Positions 45,372-52,751 of a stretch of 64,000 nucleotides of DNA are shown piece after piece. Every line of letters starts with the position of its first letter. Position 1 is the stretch's first letter. Position numbers and translations under genes: made by a program. The notes beneath the pieces are model-generated. The model saw only the letters and a program-made list of their open reading frames with translations. It searched no databases and was not told the origin of the DNA. Origin of the DNA: Actinomycetospora endophytica (lineage in GTDB: Bacteria; Actinomycetota; Actinomycetes; Mycobacteriales; Pseudonocardiaceae). The stretch lies in contig NZ_JAJNDB010000001.1 of assembly GCF_021026375.1 (NCBI RefSeq), positions 1,612,001 to 1,676,000 on the forward strand, read 5' to 3'.

Positions 45372-45426
45372 GTGCGATGCGCGCTCGTGAGCACTAATCC
45401 GTGTTCTGGCACGGATTGGTGCTCAC
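45369..45426. repeat. Palindrome, element B (bidirectional terminator)
   Basis: GTGAGCACTAATCCGTG (45387-45403) pairs with CACGGATTGGTGCTCAC (45410-45426), 17 pairs with one G-U, six-base loop. It is preceded by TAGGTGCG at 45369, which is the glfT2 stop. The right outer arm of element A is missing here. The stop of the convergent gene (45394-45396) lies in the left inner arm. Confidence 0.8.
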
Positions 45427-45834
45427 AGGCCCGGGGGCCGCGAGGTCGTCGAGCAGCAGGTCGCGCAGCAGCACGTCCGCGGCGTCGAAGCCCTCGGTGC
45501 GCACCCGGGCGGTGTCGAGCCCGAGCGAGGTCTCCAGCACGCGGGCGCCCGCGTCGTCCAGGACCTCGCGGGCGTCCTCGATCGCGTGGCGCCCGCGCGT
45601 CCGCCCGCCGTAGCCCACGATCGCGACGACGGTGCCGCTCCAGTCGGTCCGGCGCAGGTCGGCCAGCACGTCGCTCGCGGCGGCCCGGAGGTACTCCGGG
45701 ACGATCACGACGGCCGTCCCCGCGCCACCCCGACGGCAGGCCGGCGCCTGCTCCAGCCACACCGCGAGGCGGTCGCCGAACTCGGCTCGACGCAGGTGCG
45801 GCCGCCGCACGGTGGTGATCTCCCGGGCGTCCAT
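45394..45834 (-). CDS. Flavodoxin-fold protein, NADPH:FMN reductase-like
   Basis: A 146-residue protein. The middle resembles the second half of NADPH-dependent FMN reductases: VVIVPEYLRAAASDVLADLR (the PEYN-type loop that contacts FMN), then TVVAIVGYGGRTRGRHAIEDA and the long helix VLDDAGARVLETSLGL. The usual first strand and flavin phosphate loop (GSxRxxS) are absent, so the fold is shortened and FMN binding is doubtful. The last ten residues (VSTNPCQNTD) are coded by palindrome B, so the tail has probably been replaced by that element. There is no clear partner gene. Confidence 0.6.
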   Translation of the reverse strand: MDAREITTVRRPHLRRAEFGDRLAVWLEQAPACRRGGAGTAVVIVPEYLRAAASDVLADLRRTDWSGTVVAIVGYGGRTRGRHAIEDAREVLDDAGARVLETSLGLDTARVRTEGFDAADVLLRDLLLDDLAAPGPVSTNPCQNTD

Positions 45835-45979
45835 GGTGGCCTCCCCTCACGGCGCTTTCACATCTCCTTGACGGCTGCCATACCGTCGCCCAGGGACCCG
45901 GTGGGGCTCAACGCATTTCGCGGCGGGCGAGCAACGGCCGCCGCCAGAGCCGTGGGGCGGCGGTGCCATCATTCGGCGC

Positions 45980-46648
45980 ATGGCGCAGCAGGGGACCGAG
46001 GAGAAGACCGGGGCGGCCGGCGGCGACGGCAGCGGTGCGGAGGCCACCGGCGGGGAGGGCGCGGGCCGCCACGCCGCCTCCGAGGAGTCGACCTCGACGG
46101 AGCAGCAGGCCCCCGCCGAGCAGGCCACGGAGACGACGGCCGCCGAGCCGAAGACCGAGGAGAAGGCGCCGGCCGAGCCGGCGACCGAGAAGGTCGCGGC
46201 GCCCGCGGAGCCGAAGACCGAGAAGATCGCGCCGGCCGAGCAGCCGACGAAGCGTGAGGAGGCGCCGGCGCGCGGTCAGAAGGACACGTCGTGGGCCGAG
46301 CCCGAGCGTGCCGAGACTCCTCGCCACCGCTCCGTCGACATCGGCGAGCTCGCGTGGCGGACCGGGAACGTCCTCGCGACCGTCGTCCGGACGCTGGCGC
46401 TGCTGTTCGCCCTCGTGCTGGTGGTGAACGTGGTGCTGGCGCTCCTCACCGTGAACCCGGCCAACGGCGTGGCACAGTTCGTCAGCGGCGTCGCGAACAT
46501 CGTGATCCTCGGGTTCCGGGACCTGTTCATCCCGGCCAACCCGCTGATCGGGCTGATCGTGAACTCGCTGATCGCCGCCGTCTTCTGGGTGTTCGTGGGC
46601 GAGCTGGTGTCGCGGGTGATCCGCTTCCTCGCCGCGCGCGTCAAGTAG
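45980..46648 (+). CDS. Membrane protein with long Glu/Ala/Pro-rich head
   Basis: A 222-residue protein. Residues 1-110 are low-complexity Glu, Ala, Pro, Thr and Lys with repeated EPKTE and PAEPATEK units, certainly disordered. Two membrane segments follow: VVRTLALLFALVLVVNVVLALL and LIGLIVNSLIAAVFWVFVGEL. The loop between them (NPANGVAQFVSGVANIVILG) resembles parts of small membrane proteins that occur beside Asp23 genes, including the 52-residue protein at 11.5 kb (NTILADLAS, SVILFL). No function is known. It starts at ATG in an open intergenic stretch and is convergent with the MFS gene. Confidence 0.7.
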   Translation: MAQQGTEEKTGAAGGDGSGAEATGGEGAGRHAASEESTSTEQQAPAEQATETTAAEPKTEEKAPAEPATEKVAAPAEPKTEKIAPAEQPTKREEAPARGQKDTSWAEPERAETPRHRSVDIGELAWRTGNVLATVVRTLALLFALVLVVNVVLALLTVNPANGVAQFVSGVANIVILGFRDLFIPANPLIGLIVNSLIAAVFWVFVGELVSRVIRFLAARVK

Positions 46649-46664
46649 GGCGCCCCGGCCGCCG

Positions 46665-48011
46665 TCACACCCCGGCGGCGGTCGGTGTCCCCCCGGCCCC
46701 GGCACCGGCTCCCAGCCGGCCGGGGACCCCGCGCACCGGGATGAGGGCCGCGAGGCCGAGCAGCAGCACGATCCCGATCCCGGCGATGCCCCAGCGCTGC
46801 TCACCGAAGAGCGTGATGAACAGGCTGAACAGCGCGGGCGCGAGGAAGCTGACCGCGCGGCCCGTCGTCGCGTACAGCCCGAACAGCTCGCCCTCGCGCC
46901 CCGGCGGGACCAGGCGGGCGAGGTAGCTGCGCGAGCACGCCTGCGCCGGGCCCACGAACAGCGACAGCACCAGCCCGCCGGCCCAGAACGCCCCCTTGCC
47001 CGAGGCGGGGAGCAGCGCCGCCGCCACGATCACGAGCGCGATCAGCGAGACGATGATGACGCGCTTCGGGCCGATGCGGTCGTCGAACCAGCCGCCCGTG
47101 ACGGCGCCGAGCGCCGACACCACGTTCGCCGCGATCGCGAAGAAGATGACCTCGGTCTGGCTCAGCCCGAACGTCCCGGCCGCCAGCACCCCGCCGAACG
47201 TGAAGACCGCGGTGAGTCCGTCGCGGTAGACGGCGCTCGCGACGAGGAAGCCCAGCAGGTTCCGGTCGCTGCGCCCGAGCGCGACGAGCCGGCGCACCAG
47301 CAGCGCGTAGGAGCCGAACCACCCGACCTGCGCCGCCTCGGCGTCGCCGGGGGGAGCGGGGTAGGGGAAGCGCATGAACAGCACGGGGATGGCGAACAGC
47401 GCGAACCAGGCCGCGCAGACCAGCGCGATCACCCGCGGGCCCATGTCCGCGGACGCGAAGGTGATGGCCCCGATCGGCGCGATGAACAGCAGCAGGCAGC
47501 CGATCAGGAGCACGATCCCGCCGAGGTAGCCCGCCGACCAGCCCACCCCGGAGACCCAGCCGGTCCGCCCGGCCGGCGCGAGGCGGTAGATCATCGCGTT
47601 GTACTCGACCTGCGCGAGCTCGTAGGCGAAGGTGCCGATCCCGAGCAGGATCAGTCCGAGCAGCAGGTACGACGGCGAGCCCTGGACGAAGAACATCAGG
47701 GCGGTCGCCACGACGATCACCGCGGTGAGCAGCCCGAGGCGACGCTGGCGGCCCTGCTCGGCCCCGGACGCGTCACTGCGCTGTCCGTAGACCGGGGCGG
47801 TGAGGGCGACCAGCACCCCGGAGATCGCGATGGTGTTCGCCAGCGCGGACGAGCCGGAGGCCTCGTCGGCGGCCACGCCCGAGGTCAGGTAGACGGTGAA
47901 GACGAACGTCGTGATGACGGCGTTGAAGGCGGCGGATCCCCAGTCCCAGGCCGCCCAGGCGACCAGTGGACCCAGCGTGCGCGGCGGCGCGGCAGCCTGC
48001 TCGGTGGACAC
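46665..48011 (-). CDS. MFS transporter, UMF1/Atg22-like
   Basis: A 448-residue transporter with about 12 helices. AWAAWDWGSAAFNAVITTFV at the first helix, LAQVEYNAMIYRLAPAGRTG and SGVGWSAGYLGGIVLLI are the hallmarks of the unknown-MFS-1 family related to Atg22. The PAQACSRSYLARLVPPGREGE segment in the second half also fits. The substrate is unknown; some relatives export amino acids. The start is uncertain: GTG 48011 gives a short head before helix 1, GTG 48035 is eight codons longer, and neither has a good ribosome site, so a leaderless message is possible. Confidence 0.85.
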   Translation of the reverse strand: MSTEQAAAPPRTLGPLVAWAAWDWGSAAFNAVITTFVFTVYLTSGVAADEASGSSALANTIAISGVLVALTAPVYGQRSDASGAEQGRQRRLGLLTAVIVVATALMFFVQGSPSYLLLGLILLGIGTFAYELAQVEYNAMIYRLAPAGRTGWVSGVGWSAGYLGGIVLLIGCLLLFIAPIGAITFASADMGPRVIALVCAAWFALFAIPVLFMRFPYPAPPGDAEAAQVGWFGSYALLVRRLVALGRSDRNLLGFLVASAVYRDGLTAVFTFGGVLAAGTFGLSQTEVIFFAIAANVVSALGAVTGGWFDDRIGPKRVIIVSLIALVIVAAALLPASGKGAFWAGGLVLSLFVGPAQACSRSYLARLVPPGREGELFGLYATTGRAVSFLAPALFSLFITLFGEQRWGIAGIGIVLLLGLAALIPVRGVPGRLGAGAGAGGTPTAAGV

Positions 48012-48369
48012 GGGAGCGGACGCTATCGGGTCCACGGGCCGCACGACGTGGAGCGCGACACGGCGCGCTACCGCTGGGCGCGTGACGTCATCCTCCCGGC
48101 GCAGCCGACGCAGCGGTCCGGGATTCGACGAGCAGCGCAGCGTGATTCGACCGTGATATCGGGCGAGTGACGGCACCGGGGTGGGTGAGCATTCTCGTGA
48201 CAGCCGGGTCATGTCTTCGCAAAACATGGCGGTGAGCGGTCGTCACCATCGAGTGAGGAACTGTCGCCGCGGAGTCGGAACCCCTTGTCGGACACCTGCC
48301 GTCGGAATCTGATTTCGTTCGGTCACGCGATCGACAGGTCGCCCGAGAAGATCATCGAGAGGACACACC
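48012..48369. other. Intergenic region between divergent genes
   Basis: About 360 bases between the MFS gene (minus) and the secreted small protein (plus). It is less GC-rich near 48230-48350 and should hold the promoter of the secreted protein. No gene or repeat was recognised. Confidence 0.5.
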
Positions 48370-48681
48370 GTGGGAGCTTTCCGCAAGGCCGTGCTGGCGA
48401 CGTCGCTGATCGGCGCCGGGCTCGCGAGCACGACCGGTGCCGCGTTCGCGCACGAGACCGACGGCGGCACGACCGTGCAGAAGGGGCTCATCAACTCCAG
48501 CGACTTCGCCCCGAACACCTCGCTGGACGCGTGCAACAACGACGTCCCGGTGAACGCGCTCGGCGTCCAGGTCCCGGTCCAGGACCTCGCGGGCTCGGTG
48601 CCGCTGCTCTCCAAGGCGGAGAAGGGCAACTCGGCGACCAACGCGAAGTCCTGCCACAACCCGATCGGCGCCTCGAACTGA
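48370..48681 (+). CDS. Small secreted protein, rodlin/chaplin-like in character
   Basis: A 103-residue protein with a clear signal peptide: FRKAVLATSLIGAGLASTTG, then AAFA and a cut before HETDGG near residue 27. The mature part of about 76 residues has two cysteines (LDACNND, KSCHNP) that may pair, and the segment VNALGVQVPVQDLAGSVPLL. That segment is reminiscent of rodlin-type proteins, which coat aerial structures in streptomycetes (they carry a PIAVQD-like strand). The likeness is from memory and weak, so the product may be an unrelated surface protein. GTG starts seven bases after GAGAGG, a good site. Confidence 0.65.
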   Translation: MGAFRKAVLATSLIGAGLASTTGAAFAHETDGGTTVQKGLINSSDFAPNTSLDACNNDVPVNALGVQVPVQDLAGSVPLLSKAEKGNSATNAKSCHNPIGASN

Positions 48682-48837
48682 GGTACCCGGGTCCTCCTGG
48701 GACCCACATCGGTGACGCGCCCGTCACGCCGGCTCCCCCCAACGGCGTGCCGGGCGCGTCGTCGTTTCGGGGGCGGACTACCGTACGCACGCTCCCGCCG
48801 TGTCGCCGTCCACCGAGAGAACCAGGGGGTCCCACGG

Positions 48838-49287
48838 GTGCTGAAGGGCTTCAAGGACTTCCTCCTTCGGGGCAACGTGGTCGACCTCGCGGTCGCGGTT
48901 GTCGTCGGCGCCGCTTTCACCTCGGTGGTCACTGCTTTCACGAGCGCGTTCCTCAAGCCGCTCATCCAGCTGGTCTCCGGCGGCGGGCAGTTCGCGGGCT
49001 CGTTCATCGTGAACGGGGTGGTGTTCGACTACGCGTCGTTCATCAACGCCGTCATCACCTTCCTCCTGACGGCGACGGCGATCTACTTCCTCGTCGTCTT
49101 CCCGCTGAAGGTGGTCTCCGAGCGGCGCAAGCGGGGCGAGGAGGCGGGCCCCGCCGAGTCGACCGACATCGAACTGCTCACCGAGATCCGGGACCTGCTC
49201 CGGGAGCAGCAATCGCGCCCGCCGCGCGGGACCGGTCGCGACGAGGACGGCGGGACGGCCGGGCGGATCCCTCACCAGGAGCGATGA
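48838..49287 (+). CDS. mscL: Large-conductance mechanosensitive channel
   Basis: A 149-residue channel that opens under membrane tension and protects the cell in osmotic downshock. The start MLKGFKDFLLRGNVVDLAVA is the family signature: amphipathic helix, then TM1 with VVVGAAFTSVV. The periplasmic loop is short and TM2 is FINAVITFLLTATAIYFLVV. The cytoplasmic tail has TDIELLTEIRDLLREQQ, the helical bundle end, followed by a basic extension of about 22 residues. GTG 48838 follows AGGGGG; an upstream in-frame ATG adds no recognisable sequence. The last 110 bases overlap the end of a convergent MFS gene. Confidence 0.95.
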   Translation: MLKGFKDFLLRGNVVDLAVAVVVGAAFTSVVTAFTSAFLKPLIQLVSGGGQFAGSFIVNGVVFDYASFINAVITFLLTATAIYFLVVFPLKVVSERRKRGEEAGPAESTDIELLTEIRDLLREQQSRPPRGTGRDEDGGTAGRIPHQER

Positions 49288-50623
49288 GCGCGCGGCTGAC
49301 GACCAGCGCGAGCGCCCACACCACCGCACCGAGCACCCCGATGATCCCGAGCCCCGCGGTGAACCGCGCGGGGTCGGTGGGCGAGCCGGCCAGCAGCCCG
49401 AACAGCGCCACCGCGATCGCACCGGCCGACTGCCGCGCGGTGTTGTTGACCCCGCTGGCGAGGCCGGAGCGCTCCGGGTCCACCGCGCGGACCGCCGCGG
49501 CGACGACGGCCGCGGTGAGCAGACCCATGCCGACGCCGAGGCCGAGCAGGACCGGCAGCAGCCGCAGGTAGCCGCTGTCGGGTCGCAGCCCGACGAGGGC
49601 CAGGCAGCCGACGATCCCCAGCGCCAGCCCCGCCGTCATCGGCGGCCGCGGGCCCACCCGCCCGACGAGACGGCCGGTGAGCGGCGCCAGCGCGGCCAGC
49701 GGCACGAACAGCGGCAGCAGCATCGCCCCGGCGACGACGGCCGGGTGCCCCTGCACGGTCTGCAGGTACAGCGTCGCGACGAACACCACGCCGATGCCGA
49801 CCAGGTTCATGGCGGCCGCGACCAGGTTGGCGCCGACGAAGGCCGGGGTGCGCCACAGCGCGGGCGGGACCATCGGCGCCGCGGCCCGGCGCTCGCGCAG
49901 CATGAAGCCGGCCAGGCCGAGGAGGGCGACGGCCGCGGCCGCCCAGACCCGCGGATCCCCGGGGCCGCGCTCGAGGGCGATGACCGCGAGGACGGCGGCG
50001 GCCAGCGTCACCGCGGCGAGGGCGGCGCCGGGGAGGTCGAGACGGTGGACGCGGGTCGGGACGTCGCGGCCGACGACGGCGAGGGTGGCGGGCACCGCGG
50101 CCAGCACGATCGGCAGGTTCACCAGGAAGACCCAGCGCCAGCCCGGGCCGGAGACCAGCGCACCACCGAGCAACGGTCCGGCCGGGAGCGCGAGCGCCGA
50201 GACCCCGGCCCAGATCCCCACCGCACGGGCCTGCTCGGCCCGGCCCGGGAACGCGCGGGTGACGACGGCGAGCGTGCCCGGGAGCAGCAGCGCCGCGCCG
50301 AGCCCCTGCACGGACCGCGCGCCGACGAGCACCGCGGCCGACGGGGCCGCGCCGCCGGCGAGCGAGGCGGCGCCGAAGAGGAGCAGGCCGGCGATCACCA
50401 CGCGCCGGTGCCCGACCCGGTCACCGAGCGCGCCGCCGGCCAGCAGCAGCCCGGCCAGGACCACCGCATAGGCGTCGACGACCCACTGCTGGCCGCTCAG
50501 CGAGGTGTCGAGGCCCGCGCGGATGTCGGGGAGCGCGACGTTGACGACGGTGACGTCGAGCTGGACCAGGAACATGCCCACGCACATCGTCGTGAGCAGG
50601 GCGGCGCGGCGGGGAGTGGTCAT
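49178..50623 (-). CDS. MFS multidrug efflux transporter (DHA2/EmrB type)
   Basis: A 481-residue drug:proton antiporter with about 14 helices. The first helix carries LVQLDVTVVNVALPDI, a family mark, and SLSGQQWVVDAYAVVLAGLL follows. Motif A-like GGALGDRVGHRR and the LLPGTLAVVTRAFPGRAEQA stretch are as expected for the group. The tail of about 40 Arg/Ala/Pro residues lies in the overlap with mscL and may be an extension created by loss of an earlier stop. The next gene upstream encodes an ArsR regulator, and both genes have the same TTCG-N8-CGAA box at the same distance from the start, so control by that regulator is likely. Confidence 0.9.
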   Translation of the reverse strand: MTTPRRAALLTTMCVGMFLVQLDVTVVNVALPDIRAGLDTSLSGQQWVVDAYAVVLAGLLLAGGALGDRVGHRRVVIAGLLLFGAASLAGGAAPSAAVLVGARSVQGLGAALLLPGTLAVVTRAFPGRAEQARAVGIWAGVSALALPAGPLLGGALVSGPGWRWVFLVNLPIVLAAVPATLAVVGRDVPTRVHRLDLPGAALAAVTLAAAVLAVIALERGPGDPRVWAAAAVALLGLAGFMLRERRAAAPMVPPALWRTPAFVGANLVAAAMNLVGIGVVFVATLYLQTVQGHPAVVAGAMLLPLFVPLAALAPLTGRLVGRVGPRPPMTAGLALGIVGCLALVGLRPDSGYLRLLPVLLGLGVGMGLLTAAVVAAAVRAVDPERSGLASGVNNTARQSAGAIAVALFGLLAGSPTDPARFTAGLGIIGVLGAVVWALALVVSRALIAPGEGSARPSRRPRRDRSRAAGAIAAPGAGPGSR

Positions 50624-50631
50624 CGGCCGGG

Positions 50632-50670
50632 ACGGTAGGAGCGATCGGCTTCGCGTCCGGACGAAACGTG
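50632..50670 (-). promoter_or_regulatory. Operator and promoter of the MFS efflux gene
   Basis: On the minus strand a -10-like TACCGT (50632-50637) lies eight bases before the ATG, which fits a leaderless message. The inverted repeat TTCG-N8-CGAA (50650-50665), flanked by ACGTG, lies 12 bases further up. The ArsR gene has the same arrangement with identical spacing. Confidence 0.6.
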
Positions 50671-50674
50671 GCGC

Positions 50675-51445
50675 TCAGCGGTCGACGGCGAGGGCGTCGG
50701 TGTCGATCCCGAACACCCGGGCGAAGCCCGACCGTCCGTCGTCGGTGATCGTGACGGCGCGGGGGTGGCGGTCCGCGCGGAGCACCCAGCCGAGGTCGTC
50801 GAACCGGGTCAGTAGCGCGGCCCCGACCGCGCCGCCCAGGTGGTGGCGCTGCTCGGTCCAGTCCACGCAGTAGCCGATCGTGCGTCGGCGGGTGGCGGGG
50901 AGGGTCACGGCGAGCTCGTCGAGCAGGGCGCGGCCGTCGTCGGTGAGCTCGTAGGGCCGGTCGGCCCCGGGGGCGGAGAGCCGGTCGTGGGTCGTCGTCG
51001 CCAGGTCGTGGTGGCCGTCGCCGCCGACGAGGGCGCCGCGGTCGAGCAGGGCCGCCATCAGCGCGACGCCGAGATGGCCGGCGAGGTGGTCGTAACAGGT
51101 CCGCGCGCGTCGGAGCGCCTGGGCACGGGTGCCCGCGCGCAGCGAGCGGACCGGCCGGGGAGGGGCGAGGGCCGCGAGGGCTTCCAGGGCGTGGGCGACC
51201 CGGGGCGACGCCAGCGCGTAGTAGCGGTGGCGGCCCTGCGCGCGGCTCGTCAGGAGGCCGCCGTCGACCAGCCGGGTCAGGTGCGCGCTCGCGGTCGACG
51301 CGGCCACGCCCGCCTCGGCGGCCAGCATCGTCATCGGCAGCGCCCGGCCGTCGACGAGCGCCCGCAGCATCGCCGACCGGGCCGGGTGCCCGATGAGCTC
51401 CGCGGGGGTCGTGAAGTCGCCGTCCCCGCCCGCCGTGTCCGTCAT
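50675..51445 (-). CDS. ArsR-family transcriptional regulator
   Basis: A 256-residue regulator. The winged-helix domain is at residues 15-90: PARSAMLRALVDGRALPMTMLA, in part, then the recognition helix VAASTASAHLTRLVDGGLLT and the wing QGRHRYYAL. The C-terminal 160 residues form an effector domain with WTEQRHHLGGAVGAALLTRF, as in the larger ArsR proteins that control efflux in actinobacteria. No CxC metal site is seen, so a small organic ligand is more likely than a metal. It lies between its probable target, the MFS gene (51 bases downstream), and an esterase gene upstream. Its promoter carries the same box as the MFS promoter, so it probably represses itself. Confidence 0.85.
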   Translation of the reverse strand: MTDTAGGDGDFTTPAELIGHPARSAMLRALVDGRALPMTMLAAEAGVAASTASAHLTRLVDGGLLTSRAQGRHRYYALASPRVAHALEALAALAPPRPVRSLRAGTRAQALRRARTCYDHLAGHLGVALMAALLDRGALVGGDGHHDLATTTHDRLSAPGADRPYELTDDGRALLDELAVTLPATRRRTIGYCVDWTEQRHHLGGAVGAALLTRFDDLGWVLRADRHPRAVTITDDGRSGFARVFGIDTDALAVDR

Positions 51446-51453
51446 CGTCGTCG

Positions 51454-51492
51454 AGCGTAGGTCCAGCACGCTTCGAGTGGGACCGAAACGTG
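51454..51492 (-). promoter_or_regulatory. Operator and promoter of the ArsR gene
   Basis: A -10-like TACGCT (minus strand, 51454-51459) is eight bases before the ATG at 51445. TTCG-N8-CGAA (51472-51487) plus ACGTG (51488-51492) lies 12 bases further up. Spacing and flanks equal those at the MFS gene. Confidence 0.6.
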
Positions 51493-52215
51493 CTACGTCG
51501 CGGCGGCCCACAGCGCGTCGGCGACGAGATCGGGCTCGGAGATCATCGCGTCGTGCCCGGTGGCGATCTCCGCCCAGGACCAGTCGGAGCGTGAGCGCGC
51601 GTAGGCCCGGCTGCTCTCGAGGGGCGCGTACCAGGGGTCGGTCATCGCGACGTAGTGGCACGGCCGCCCGTTCCCGATCGGGTTCGACCACCGCACCGGC
51701 TCGTCGTAGAGCCCGATGGGGTGCGGGGTGAGGCGGCGCTCGAGCCAGGCGGCGTCGGCGGGGTCGGTCACGCCGAACGCCGCGGCGGGTGCCATGGCGA
51801 GGCATGGCACGCCGTCGTGCGTCACCGTCGTGGCGCGCCGCTGCGCGACGGTCGGCGCGGGCATGACGTCGAAGGCCGTCCGGCCGTCCTCGACGAGCAG
51901 GCCGTCGAGGAAGACCACCCCGCGCACGCGCTCGGGGACGCGGTCGACCGCGCCGGTCACCGACAGCCCGCCGAAGCTGTGCCCGACCAGTGTCACGTCG
52001 GTGAGCTCCTCGGCCTCCAGCACGCCGACGACGTCCTGCACGAAGACCGCCACCGTCGCCGCGGCGAGCTGGTGGGCGCGCTCGCCCGCCCCGGTCTGGG
52101 TCGGCGTGAGGACCTGGGCACCCCGACGGCGGAGCCGCTCCGCCACCCGGCGCCAGCACCAGCCGCCGTGATATCCGCCGTGGACCAGCACGAACGTCGG
52201 TGATGGGGAGGTCAC
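51493..52215 (-). CDS. Alpha/beta hydrolase, plant-esterase-like (MES/PNAE type)
   Basis: A 240-residue soluble hydrolase. TFVLVHGGYHGGWCWRRVAERL is the oxyanion part, the nucleophile elbow is VTLVGHSFGGLSV, and EIATGHDAMISEPD holds the catalytic His with the acid upstream. The HGG-x-HG-x-WCW pattern is that of the salicylate-esterase or polyneuridine-aldehyde-esterase group of small carboxylesterases. GTG 52215 is used. A TTG at 52233 adds six residues; a -10-like TACGGT ends six bases before the GTG, so this message may also be leaderless. Its place upstream of the ArsR and efflux genes suggests a part in handling a toxic ester, but this is only positional. Confidence 0.85.
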   Translation of the reverse strand: MTSPSPTFVLVHGGYHGGWCWRRVAERLRRRGAQVLTPTQTGAGERAHQLAAATVAVFVQDVVGVLEAEELTDVTLVGHSFGGLSVTGAVDRVPERVRGVVFLDGLLVEDGRTAFDVMPAPTVAQRRATTVTHDGVPCLAMAPAAAFGVTDPADAAWLERRLTPHPIGLYDEPVRWSNPIGNGRPCHYVAMTDPWYAPLESSRAYARSRSDWSWAEIATGHDAMISEPDLVADALWAAAT

Positions 52216-52751
52216 CGGACGACCGTAGAGCAAATGTCTGATGTTTTACAGAGGGACGGCCGGTCACGGTCCTCGTACGGTGCCTTGGCTCCAGTGGGGC
52301 TCGAGGACGATCTCGTGTGGGTGATCCACGCCGGGTCCGCAGCGCGTCGGTCCGGTCGCGGCCGGCGGCTGGGCCAGGGTCTCGGCGTGATCGACACCCG
52401 GCTCCGTCCTCGTCACGGCTTCACGGGGTGCCGCGCCGCGGGGTCGGCGGGGCGTGGATCCGACGGCCTGACGCCGTGGCGACGCTCCGTGATCGGTGCG
52501 CGTCATGCCGGTCGCCACTCCACCGGGGAGGACCGAACCCCGCCTGGTCGGGCGGTGGAGGTGCCCAGGTCAGGGCGTGGAGTGACGCTGCGTGTCCAGC
52601 ATGACCGGAGGGGCTGACGGCGATGTGGGCTCGTCTCCTTCGATCCACTGAACGGAGTATCAGGTATGGGCCGCCTGCTGCCGTTCCACAGGTCGAGGGT
52701 CACGGTCACCGGACCGTGGAACTCGGTCCACGACGGTCGGGGAGGCACACG
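52216..52751. other. Intergenic region between divergent genes
   Basis: About 520 bases. Near the esterase start there is an AT-rich TCTG-N8-CAGA stretch (about 52237-52254) that may be part of its promoter. Open frames in the rest lack starts or protein-like sequence. The right end carries GGGGAGG, the ribosome site of the acyltransferase. Confidence 0.45.

Noticed and set aside
52237-52254. TCTG-N8-CAGA before the esterase as a regulator site
   Set aside because: Four-base arms are too short to support a call without conservation data; noted only as a possible promoter part.
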